From: Chloroflexota bacterium
Lineage (GTDB): Bacteria > Chloroflexota > Limnocylindria > Limnocylindrales > CSP1-4
Assembly (NCBI GenBank): GCA_029858845.1
Contig: JAOUEG010000138.1
Location: 1-5,513, forward strand
Length of the DNA: 5,513 nt
Reading direction: 5' to 3'
This document shows, in pieces, positions 1 through 5,360 of this stretch. A program made the translations under genes and the position numbers. Under the pieces are notes generated by a model, which ran no database searches, had not been told where the DNA came from, and was given only the letters and a program-made list of their open reading frames with translations. How positions within the stretch are numbered: position 1 is the first letter of the stretch; every line of letters starts with the position of its first letter.

Positions 1-873
1 CAGGATCACCTCGATGCCGGCGGCATGGAGCGCCCGGACCATCGACTTGAACTCGGCGACCTGCTGGCCTCCGTGTGGCGAGCTCGCGTAGCCGTTGTGC
101 GGGGCGAGGAAGCCGATCGAGTTGTAACCCCAGTAGTTGCGCAGGCCACGCTCGACCAGGTGCGCGTCGTGGATGAACTGGTGGACCGGCAGCAACTCGA
201 CCGCCGTGATCCCCAGGGAGCGGAGGTAGTCCACCGCCGCCGGGTGGGCCATGCCCGCGTAGGTCCCGCGTAGCTCCGGCGGGATCTCGGGATTGTTCGC
301 CGTGAATCCCTTGACATGCACCTCGTAGATGATCGACTCGCTCGGTGGGCGACGTGGCGGCCGGTCGTCCCCCCAGTCGAAGTCGGGATCCACGACGACG
401 GACCGCGGCATGAAGGGCGCGCTGTCGTCGACGTTGGGGTGTCCGTCGGGATCGCCGAAGTGATACGGGAAGACGGCAGGGTCCCAGGTCACCTCGCCGT
501 CGATCGCCTTGGCATAGGGATCGAGCAGGAGCTTGGAGGGATTGCAGCGGTTGCCGTTCAACGGGTCCCAGGGGCCGTGGACCCGATAGCCGTAGCGCTG
601 GCCCGGCCCCACGTTCGGCAGATAGGCGTGCCAGACGTAGGCGGTCGATTCCGGCATCGGGATCCGAACCTCCGAGCCGTCGGCCTCGAACAGGCACAGC
701 TCGACCCGGTCCGCAACCTCCGAGAACAGCGAGAAGTTCGTACCGAGGCCGTCGAACGTCGCTCCCAGCGGGTACGAAGCTCCGGACCAGACCGTCCGCT
801 GTGGGACATCGCGTGTCGGCTCGAGGGCCGGCGACGCAGGTTGCGTCGCGCGGGAAGGCGTCGTCTGAGAGAT
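1..873 (-). CDS. glgX: Glycogen debranching enzyme GlgX, N-terminal part, cut by window edge; apparent ATC start
   Basis: This enzyme hydrolyses alpha-1,6 branches of glycogen or limit dextrin in the cytoplasm (isoamylase-type GH13). The visible 291 codons give a CBM48-like N-terminal domain at about residues 34-125 (SYPLGATFDGLGTNFSLFSE, GPGQRYGYRVHGPWDP, LLLDPYAKAIDG). The start of the GH13 barrel follows from about residue 180 (IIYEVHVKGFT, GITAVELLPVHQF, NYWGYNSIGFLAPHNGYAS). The window ends at HAAGIEVIL, immediately before the expected DVVYNH region. Family members are roughly 650-720 residues, so more than half lies outside. No ATG, GTG or TTG occurs in frame between the upstream gene's stop and the conserved domain. 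The first is ATG at 657-655 (residue 73), which would remove half of CBM48. An ATC at 873-871, six bases after AGGAG, gives a natural N-terminus (ISQTTPSRATQ), so I place the start there. Family identity is very secure; the start codon is the uncertain part. Confidence 0.93.
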   Translation of the reverse strand, partial: MSQTTPSRATQPASPALEPTRDVPQRTVWSGASYPLGATFDGLGTNFSLFSEVADRVELCLFEADGSEVRIPMPESTAYVWHAYLPNVGPGQRYGYRVHGPWDPLNGNRCNPSKLLLDPYAKAIDGEVTWDPAVFPYHFGDPDGHPNVDDSAPFMPRSVVVDPDFDWGDDRPPRRPPSESIIYEVHVKGFTANNPEIPPELRGTYAGMAHPAAVDYLRSLGITAVELLPVHQFIHDAHLVERGLRNYWGYNSIGFLAPHNGYASSPHGGQQVAEFKSMVRALHAAGIEVIL

Positions 874-879
874 CGGGTA

Positions 880-884
880 CTCCT
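880..884 (-). promoter_or_regulatory. Shine-Dalgarno AGGAG that fixes the glgX start at ATC
   Basis: On the minus strand AGGAG (884 to 880) is followed by the six bases TACCCG and then ATC at 873. This is ideal spacing for initiation and no ATG, GTG or TTG lies at that distance. The site therefore points to the ATC codon, or to an ATG that has been lost by mutation or misread. Confidence 0.6.
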
Positions 885-950
885 GTCGTGGACACGCCGC
901 GCGGCGCCGCCGGGCGCACGATGGTTCGAGGGTCGGGCGGGAGGGGCCTG

Positions 951-980
951 ACCGTATGCGAGACCGACGGGCACTGTCAA
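951..980 (-). promoter_or_regulatory. Sigma-70-type promoter for glgX
   Basis: Minus strand: a perfect -35 hexamer TTGACA (980 to 975), an 18-base spacer, and TACGGT (956 to 951) matching the TANNNT form of the -10 box. Transcription would start near 944, leaving a leader of about 70 bases before the ATC start. The promoter sits in the gap after the MttB-family gene, so glgX can be transcribed independently of it. The perfect -35 is notable in such GC-rich sequence. No experimental support is available here. Confidence 0.5.
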
Positions 981-1056
981 ACCTGCGCGGTCGGCCTTCG
1001 GGCCCGATCGCAGCCGGGCTCGACGAGACGCGCGAGCGGTCGGGACTGCGCGCGAT

Positions 1057-2589
1057 TCAGCCGGCGGAGATCTCGGCCTTCCGACGGGCCACGAACGCAT
1101 CGAGTGCCTCGGCGATGGCAGGGTCGAGCGGCGGCGGCACGGCCTCGGCAAGCAGGCGCTTCCAGACCAGGTTGGCCCGCTCGGTCGCGGTGCGTGCCCC
1201 ATCGGCCTGCCACGTCTCGAAGTTGCGCCCATCGGACAGCATCGGCTCATAGAACGCCGTCTCGTAGCGCGCGAGGGTATGGGCGGTCCCGAAGAAGTGG
1301 CCGCCCGGGCCGACGTCAGCGATGGCATCGAACCCCAGCGACGCGTCATCCACGACCAACGGCTGGAGGACCTCCGACATCATCTGCAGGATCTCGGCAT
1401 CGACGATCAGCTTCTCGTACGACGCGGTCAGCCCGCCCTCGAGCCAGCCGGCCCCCTGGTACAGCAGGTTGACGCCGCCCATCACGGCCCCCCAGACGGC
1501 CATCTCCGATTCGTACGCAGCCTGGACGTCGACCACGGACGAGGCGGTCGCGTTGGACGATCGCCACGGCAGTCCGTAGCGCCGGGCCATCTGCCCCGAC
1601 GCGAACTGCGACTTCACGGACTCGGGCGTGCCGAAGGCCGGCGCTCCGGTCCGCATGTCCACGTTCGAGGTGAACGCGCCGTAGACCATCGGGGCGCCCG
1701 GGCGGACGAGCTGCGCCAGGGCCACGAGGAACAGCGCTTCGGCGTTCTGCTGGGCGATGGCTCCCGCGAGCGAGACCGGGCTCATCGCGCCGGCAAGCGT
1801 GAATGGCGTCGCCACCACCGGCTGACCGTTGGCGGCCATCTCCATCAGGCCGTCGCCCATCGGCCCATCCAGGCGGAGCGGCGAATTGGTGTTGATGACC
1901 GTCATCGCCGACGGCTCGCGGACGAGCGTGTCACGGTCCACCCCGCGCACGATCTCCAGGACGGACAGGGCGTCGCTCACAGCGACCGAGCCGAAACCGA
2001 GGCACTGCCAGGTCTTGTCGAGTTCGACGGCAAGCGTCCGGTACATGTCCAGGTGGCGGGTCTCGACCGGCAGGTCCGTCGGCTCGAGCGGGCCGCCGCC
2101 CTCCTGATGGATGACGTCCAGGGCCCCGATGAGGCGCACGTAGTCCCTGAAGTCGGCGGAGTTCCCCGGGCGTCGCCCGCGATCCAGATCGCTCACGAAC
2201 GCCGGGCCCCCGACCGCGCAGAACACGAGGTTGGAGCCGCCGAACGTGACGTCTCGCGCAGGATTCCTGGCGTGGAGCGAGAACTCGGCCGGGGCGAGGG
2301 CCACCAGCTCCTCCACCTGTGCCGGGTCCAGGCGGACGTTCCGGGTCAGGCGGTCGACGCGGGCGCCGGCGCGACCCAAGGCATCCAGGGCCCGGTCCCC
2401 GAGGACCTCCATGCCGATCTCGGCCAGGATGCGCAGGGAGGCCCGATGGATCGCCTCCACCTGATCGGCGGACAGGATCTCGACCGGCCGGAACGGGTTG
2501 ACCAGCCGGCGCCAGGGAAGCCGCCGGATCCCGCCGCCGACGCGACGTGGGCGGCGGCGTGGACCCTCGCGGCCGGCGTCGATCGTCAT
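1057..2589 (-). CDS. Trimethylamine methyltransferase (MttB) family protein, non-pyrrolysine type
   Basis: A 510-residue protein of the MttB/COG5598 family. Characterised members move a methyl group from a quaternary or tertiary amine (trimethylamine with pyrrolysine, glycine betaine or proline betaine without it) to a corrinoid protein. Family hallmarks along the sequence are: NPFRPVEILSADQVEAIHRA near residues 31-50, INTNSPLRLDGPM at 232-244, ATPFTLAGAMSPVSLAGAIA at 260-279, PMVYGAFTSNVDMRTGAPAF at 300-319, and the C-terminal GPGGHFFGTAHTLARYETAF at 427-446. The length matches the family (about 480-520). There is no in-frame amber codon, so no pyrrolysine, and the substrate cannot be read from sequence. 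The first 30 residues are an arginine-rich extension of unclear role. No corrinoid protein gene or reductive activase is in the window. The start is ATG at 2589, preceded by a TANNNT box only six bases upstream. The stop is TGA at 1059-1057. Confidence 0.9.
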   Translation of the reverse strand: MTIDAGREGPRRRPRRVGGGIRRLPWRRLVNPFRPVEILSADQVEAIHRASLRILAEIGMEVLGDRALDALGRAGARVDRLTRNVRLDPAQVEELVALAPAEFSLHARNPARDVTFGGSNLVFCAVGGPAFVSDLDRGRRPGNSADFRDYVRLIGALDVIHQEGGGPLEPTDLPVETRHLDMYRTLAVELDKTWQCLGFGSVAVSDALSVLEIVRGVDRDTLVREPSAMTVINTNSPLRLDGPMGDGLMEMAANGQPVVATPFTLAGAMSPVSLAGAIAQQNAEALFLVALAQLVRPGAPMVYGAFTSNVDMRTGAPAFGTPESVKSQFASGQMARRYGLPWRSSNATASSVVDVQAAYESEMAVWGAVMGGVNLLYQGAGWLEGGLTASYEKLIVDAEILQMMSEVLQPLVVDDASLGFDAIADVGPGGHFFGTAHTLARYETAFYEPMLSDGRNFETWQADGARTATERANLVWKRLLAEAVPPPLDPAIAEALDAFVARRKAEISAG

Positions 2590-2595
2590 GGACGG

Positions 2596-2601
2596 ATGCT
2601 A
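2596..2601 (-). promoter_or_regulatory. TANNNT -10-like box before the MttB-family gene, suggesting a leaderless start
   Basis: On the minus strand TAGCAT (2601 to 2596) is followed by six bases and then the ATG at 2589. A transcript initiated from this box would begin at or next to the start codon. No Shine-Dalgarno is visible before this ATG, which fits. A -35 element is not convincing: GCGACA at 2626-2621 matches TTGACA at 4 of 6 positions with a 19-base spacer. Confidence 0.4.
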
Positions 2602-2690
2602 CGCGGGGGCCATGGAACGATGTCGCGCCATCGCGCGGCAGACCAGCTAGGCGCGCGGGTCGATGTTCGCACAGCAGAACGGGACCACGG

Positions 2691-2732
2691 TCTCAGCGAT
2701 ATCTCAGGAACGCCGCCCTGAATCGCTCTCAG
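2691..2732 (+). repeat. TCTCAG direct repeats with 11-bp period (candidate OmpR-type operator)
   Basis: TCTCAG occurs at 2691-2696 and 2702-2707, exactly 11 bases apart with a 5-base spacer, and a third time at 2727-2732. The first and third copies share the 8-mer TCTCAGCG. Direct repeats of about 6 bp on an 11-bp period are the usual layout for dimers of OmpR/PhoB-family regulators, and such a regulator is encoded 141 bases downstream. That it is bound by this regulator is inference. Confidence 0.4.
2695..2727. repeat. Imperfect inverted repeat
   Basis: The left arm AGCGAT-(ATC)-TCAGG at 2695-2708 pairs with CCTGAATCGCT at 2717-2727: 11 paired positions with a 3-base bulge around an 8-base loop (AACGCCGC). 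No T-run follows, so it is not an intrinsic terminator. It overlaps the TCTCAG repeats and may be a protein site or an RNA hairpin. Confidence 0.35.
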
Positions 2733-2766
2733 CGGAAGAGCCGCCGGACGTGGTCGTGCCCTGACC

Positions 2767-2779
2767 GGGAGGAGAGGAG
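2767..2779 (+). promoter_or_regulatory. Strong purine-rich Shine-Dalgarno before a small ORF
   Basis: GGGAGGAGAGGAG ends five bases before the ATG at 2785. It is the best ribosome binding site in the window, yet it does not serve the response regulator, whose start lies 88 bases further on in another frame. It is therefore the main reason to take the small ORF seriously. Confidence 0.45.
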
Positions 2780-2784
2780 TCCCC

Positions 2785-2862
2785 ATGAGGCTGAAGCTCC
2801 GCGCGGTCGTCGGTGATGGTCGCCGACGTGACCGTGTCCCGACGACCGACGGCGGAAGGTAG
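2785..2862 (+). CDS. Possible 25-residue leader peptide upstream of the response regulator
   Basis: An ATG at 2785 behind a strong Shine-Dalgarno opens a 25-codon frame ending at TAG 2860-2862, ten bases before the regulator's ATG. The peptide begins MRLKLRAVVGDG and is rich in arginine (7 of 25), with no signal peptide or membrane segment. No runs of a single amino acid suggest classic attenuation. If made, it could couple ribosomes to the downstream regulator start, which lacks a well-spaced ribosome site of its own (GGAAGG at 2854-2859 is 13 bases away). It competes with the leaderless model, because its stop codon overlaps the TAGCCT box. It may also be chance. Confidence 0.25.
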   Translation: MRLKLRAVVGDGRRRDRVPTTDGGR

Positions 2863-2865
2863 CCT
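2860..2865 (+). promoter_or_regulatory. TANNNT -10-like box before the response regulator, suggesting a leaderless start
   Basis: TAGCCT is followed by seven bases and then the ATG at 2873. This mirrors TAGCAT plus six bases before the divergent MttB-family ATG. The same arrangement on both sides supports a leaderless mode of expression. No good -35 hexamer was found at 16-19 bases upstream. Confidence 0.35.
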
Positions 2866-2872
2866 GACGGCC

Positions 2873-3556
2873 ATGCATCTGCTCGTCATCGAGGACGATC
2901 CCCGCCTCTCCCGGCTCCTGAAGCGGTTGCTCGAGGACGATCGGCACGTCGTGGAACTCGCCACGGACGGGCGGACCGGACTCGAGATCGCGGAGGAGGC
3001 GCCGGGGATCGAATGCGTGATCCTGGATGTCGGGCTGCCGGACGTGAGCGGACTCGAGGTTGCCCGACGGATCAGGGCGAACGGATCCGATGTGACGATC
3101 CTGATGCTGACCGCGCGGGACGCGGTCGGCGACCGCGTGAGCGGGCTGGATGCCGGGGCGGACGACTACCTGGTCAAGCCATTCGCCTTCGAGGAATTGT
3201 CGGCCCGACTTCGGGCCCTGGCACGACGCGGTACGCCGGCCGATGGCCGTCGCCGCACGGTCCCACGGCTGTCCGCGGGCGCGATCACCCTGGACGAGAC
3301 CGCACGGCGCGTGACGGTATCGGACCGGCCCGTCGACCTGAGTCCGCGCGAGTTCTCGCTCCTGGAGTGTCTTCTGCGACATCCCGGCCAGACGCTCTCG
3401 CGCGACCAGCTGCTGGACCAGGCGTGGCCGTTCGGCGTGGCCGTGACCCCGAATGCCGTGGATGCCTACGTTCACTACCTGCGCGACAAGCTCGGCGATG
3501 CCGGCCGGCAGATCGAGACCGTCCGTGGCGTCGGCTACCGGCTGGCCGGTGACTGA
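2873..3556 (+). CDS. OmpR-family response regulator (receiver plus winged helix)
   Basis: A cytoplasmic DNA-binding regulator of 227 residues, phosphorylated by its partner kinase. The receiver domain (about 1-115) shows the acidic pair D8-D9, the phospho-acceptor D52 in VILDVGLPDVSG, T80 in LMLTARD, and K102 in DDYLVKPF, so all switch residues are present. The OmpR/PhoB-type winged helix (about 130-226) shows VDLSPREFSLLECLLRHPGQ, LLDQAW, VDAYVHYLRDKLG and IETVRGVGYRL. I place the start at ATG 2873 because MHLLVIEDD is the normal N-terminus. A GTG at 2813 or ATG at 2816 in the same frame would add about 20 residues unlike any receiver. The stop TGA at 3554-3556 lies inside the kinase gene's first codons, so the pair is translationally coupled. 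The family match is MprA/TcrA-like but the regulon is unknown. Confidence 0.95.
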   Translation: MHLLVIEDDPRLSRLLKRLLEDDRHVVELATDGRTGLEIAEEAPGIECVILDVGLPDVSGLEVARRIRANGSDVTILMLTARDAVGDRVSGLDAGADDYLVKPFAFEELSARLRALARRGTPADGRRRTVPRLSAGAITLDETARRVTVSDRPVDLSPREFSLLECLLRHPGQTLSRDQLLDQAWPFGVAVTPNAVDAYVHYLRDKLGDAGRQIETVRGVGYRLAGD

Positions 3557-4934
3557 CGCCGCCCGGGCCGGGGAGGCGGGTCACGACGGATCCGCGGTGA
3601 CGGCCGCCGAGGAGCGCCTGCTCCGGGGCGTTCGCGTCAACCTCGCGTCCTGGAGTGCCGGGATCACGCTGGCAGTGCTCGTCGTCCTGGGCATCACGCT
3701 CTTCGTGGCGGTGGATCGGTCACTGACAGCCTCGGGGACCGCCCAACTGGAGGCCCGGGCCGACGTGCTGACGGGCCAGCGACCCGATCCGGACGATGTC
3801 CTTCCCGAAGGTGGCTTGATCTTCGGTGGGCCAGGCTCGGGAACATTCACCCTGGTCGCGGATGCCGCGGGCCAGGCCGTCGTCGGAGCCGGCACCCGAC
3901 AGGGAAGGCTGCCTCCCGGATTGCCCCTGGTCGACGGGATCGAGGCCGTCCGCGCGGGCGAGGTCCGCGACGTCCGGACCGCGACGATCGCCGAGGAGAC
4001 GCCGGTCCGCGTCCTGACCCAGGAGGTCGGGTTCCGCGGCCGGACGCTCTACCTGCAGATCGTGGGTGATCGGACCGCGGAGCAGCGCACCCTCGCCGTC
4101 CTCGTCGTCGTGCTCGTCGTGGGCGGTATCGCGGCCCTGCTGATCTCCTCCGTCGCCGGGGCGGCGTTCGCGAGCCGGGCCCTGGTCCCCATCCGCCACT
4201 CGCTCGCGGCCCAACGTGGATCCCTTCGTCGGCAGCGTGAGTTCGCCGCGGATGCCTCCCACGAGCTGCGCACCCCGCTGACCGTCATCCGGGCAAGCGT
4301 CGAGGACCTGGAGCGCCATCGCTCCGAACCGGTCGGCGAGGTCGGCACGGCGTTGGCGGACATCCGCTACGAGGTGGACCACCTGACGACGATGGTCGAG
4401 GATCTCTTGCTCCTGGCTCGCACCGATTCCGGAGCCCTCCAGCTCCAGCGGGTGCCACTTGACCTGGGAGACGTCGCCGCCGACGGCGCCTCGTCGATGG
4501 GCAAGGTCGCCACCGAGCGTGGCATCGTCGTCGCCGTGGATCCGGAACCCACGGACGTCGTAGGCGATCCTGCCCGGCTGCGACAGCTGGTGGTGATCCT
4601 CGTGGACAACGCGGTCCGGCATGCGCCCGCCGGCTCGACCGTCGCCGTTCGCGTTCGCGCGGACGGTCCGGACGCCGTGCTCGTGGTCGAGGATGAAGGA
4701 CCCGGCATCAGGCCGGAGGACCTGCCGCGCGTCTTCGACCGGTTCTACCGGGCGCCCGGAGCGGCCGGGGACGGGACCGGGCTCGGGCTCGCGATCGCCG
4801 CGTGGATCGTCAGCCGTCATGGGGGCCGGATCGAGGCGGCGAATCGTCCCGCCAGGGGGGCGCGGCTCACCGCGCGGATCCCGCTCGCGCACGCGACGCC
4901 GGCGACCATGGTCGAGCGGTCGCCGAGCGGCTGA
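3549..4934 (+). CDS. Membrane sensor histidine kinase, partner of the OmpR-family regulator
   Basis: A 461-residue sensor kinase that autophosphorylates on histidine and passes phosphate to the adjacent regulator. Order of parts: a short cytoplasmic tail, TM1 at about 34-55, an extracytoplasmic sensor domain of about 125 residues (57-179) with no domain I recognise, TM2 at about 181-206, and a very short linker. These are followed by the HisKA H-box FAADASHELRTPLT with H238, the N-box VDNAVRHAP with N354, the G1 box DEGPGI (382-387), the F-box FDRFYR (396-401) and the G2 box GTGLGLAIA (409-417). All catalytic boxes are intact. I chose GTG 3549, which overlaps the regulator's stop by eight bases (GTGACTGA). 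An upstream ATG at 3453 lies deep inside the regulator, and GTG 3597 is a possible later start. Only about 30 residues separate TM2 from the H-box, less than a full HAMP domain. The stop is TGA at 4932. Confidence 0.94.
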   Translation: MTDAARAGEAGHDGSAVTAAEERLLRGVRVNLASWSAGITLAVLVVLGITLFVAVDRSLTASGTAQLEARADVLTGQRPDPDDVLPEGGLIFGGPGSGTFTLVADAAGQAVVGAGTRQGRLPPGLPLVDGIEAVRAGEVRDVRTATIAEETPVRVLTQEVGFRGRTLYLQIVGDRTAEQRTLAVLVVVLVVGGIAALLISSVAGAAFASRALVPIRHSLAAQRGSLRRQREFAADASHELRTPLTVIRASVEDLERHRSEPVGEVGTALADIRYEVDHLTTMVEDLLLLARTDSGALQLQRVPLDLGDVAADGASSMGKVATERGIVVAVDPEPTDVVGDPARLRQLVVILVDNAVRHAPAGSTVAVRVRADGPDAVLVVEDEGPGIRPEDLPRVFDRFYRAPGAAGDGTGLGLAIAAWIVSRHGGRIEAANRPARGARLTARIPLAHATPATMVERSPSG

Positions 4935-5027
4935 CCGATCTCCGTCCCGGGTGCCGTTCGCCTCCTCGGCCGGCTCCCGAGTCATGCCAAGCCGTGCCCT
5001 TCTGGACTCGTGCCAGGGAGGTGTCCG
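4935..5027. other. Short intergenic region after the kinase gene
   Basis: This 93-base stretch lies between the kinase stop and the decayed epimerase start. A 5-bp inverted repeat, CTCGG at 4965-4969 with CCGAG at 4977-4981, is present but no T-run follows. I see no convincing terminator or promoter. The only clear signal is the ribosome binding site at its 3' end. Confidence 0.4.
5016..5021 (+). promoter_or_regulatory. Surviving Shine-Dalgarno of the decayed epimerase gene
   Basis: GGGAGG ends six bases before the ATG at 5028. The intact initiation region in front of a broken coding sequence shows that a functional gene once stood here and that decay is internal. Confidence 0.55.
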
Positions 5028-5345
5028 ATGCGTGTCGTCGTCACCGGCGGGAGTGGCGAGGGGTGGATGGTGGGTCGTGCGCGAGCTGCGTGGCCACCGA
5101 GTCGTCCTACGCCCTGTCCAAGCTCGTCGGCGAGACCCTCGTGGGTCAGTTGGCGCGTCGGAGCGTATCGGCTTCGCCGGACTGCGGATCTCGAACATCC
5201 GATCCAGCACTGGGCTGACGGCCGAGGTCTTCCCCGATGTGCCGCTGAGGCGCCCTCTCCAGGGCCGCGAAACCCTGCTGTCGATCGAGCCGCACGCCGG
5301 TTGCCGGGCTACGAGCCGGCCCACGCCTGGGCGACCAAGTTCGAG
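5028..5345 (+). pseudogene. Decayed NAD-dependent epimerase/dehydratase (extended SDR family)
   Basis: Intact relatives are roughly 280-310 residue Rossmann enzymes acting on nucleotide sugars or similar substrates; only about 110 codons remain. Conserved pieces appear in order but in three frames. MRVVVTGGSG at 5028-5057 (first half of the glycine-rich NAD-binding loop) is in frame 1. WVVRELRGHRVV at 5071-5106 is in frame 2. YALSKLVGETLVGQLARR at 5108-5161, with the catalytic YxxxK, is in frame 3. RIGFAGLRISNI at 5164-5199 and AEVFPDVPLRRPLQGRETLL from 5221 are in frame 2. RAARRLPGYEPAHAWATKFE at 5286-5345 is in frame 1. Between the second and third pieces roughly 110 residues are missing, and between SNI and AEVFP roughly 70. 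Frames 1 and 2 happen to stay open to the window end, so a gene caller could report a false intact ORF. A sequencing error could explain a single shift but not both large deletions. Confidence 0.8.
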
Positions 5346-5360
5346 CCTAGGCCCGGGCAG

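Larger units (their letters stand above)
874..1056. other. Intergenic region between glgX and the MttB-family gene
   Basis: This 183-base gap between two co-directional minus-strand genes carries the glgX promoter and ribosome binding site. No hairpin followed by a T-run was seen, so I find no intrinsic terminator for the MttB-family gene. The minus-strand frame stays open from the MttB stop into glgX, which looks like a by-product of high GC rather than coding sequence. Confidence 0.6.
2590..2872. other. Divergent intergenic regulatory region
   Basis: This 283-base region separates the minus-strand MttB-family gene from the plus-strand two-component operon. It contains a start-proximal TANNNT box for each side, three copies of TCTCAG, an imperfect inverted repeat, and a short possible leader ORF. 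Nothing in 2602-2690 could be recognised. It is the natural place for control of both transcription units. Confidence 0.6.

Noticed and set aside
893..895. GTG codon upstream of glgX that opens VSTTGVPDLSDDAF
   Set aside because: It looks like a plausible N-terminus but is out of frame with the conserved GlgX domain and has no Shine-Dalgarno. Using it would require a frameshift, whereas the ATC start needs only one base change or a rare start.
873..1059. Open frame running from the MttB-family stop codon straight into glgX (possible readthrough fusion)
   Set aside because: The TGA ends the MttB protein at a normal place, the intervening 61 codons look non-coding, and a promoter and ribosome site for glgX lie in between. 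The shared frame is probably coincidence.
558..1349. 263-codon minus-strand ORF overlapping the glgX start and the end of the MttB-family gene
   Set aside because: It is out of frame with both recognisable proteins, strongly Arg/Ser-rich, and spans two real coding regions.
1279..2721. 480-codon plus-strand ORF antisense to the MttB-family gene
   Set aside because: It mirrors the MttB gene on the opposite strand, has a His/Arg/Gly-rich composition without family motifs, and lacks a ribosome site. Long antisense frames are expected in GC-rich coding DNA.
2813..2872. Upstream GTG/ATG starts giving the response regulator a 20-residue extension
   Set aside because: Receiver domains normally begin at the MHLLVIEDD segment. 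The extension has no homology features and no suitable ribosome site.
4961..4985. Small inverted repeat CTCGG/CCGAG after the kinase gene as a terminator
   Set aside because: The stem is only 5 bp and no T-run follows. Such short repeats are common in GC-rich sequence.
4802..5218. 138-codon plus-strand ORF bridging the kinase end and the epimerase remnant
   Set aside because: Only its tail (YALSKLVGETLVGQLARR) is meaningful, and that is one fragment of the decayed epimerase. The rest is out of frame with the kinase.
3720..5324. 534-codon minus-strand ORF antisense to the kinase and the decayed epimerase
   Set aside because: Although longer than the kinase, it is low-complexity, rich in Arg/Gly/Asp, and carries no recognisable domain. 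The plus strand holds every histidine kinase box.
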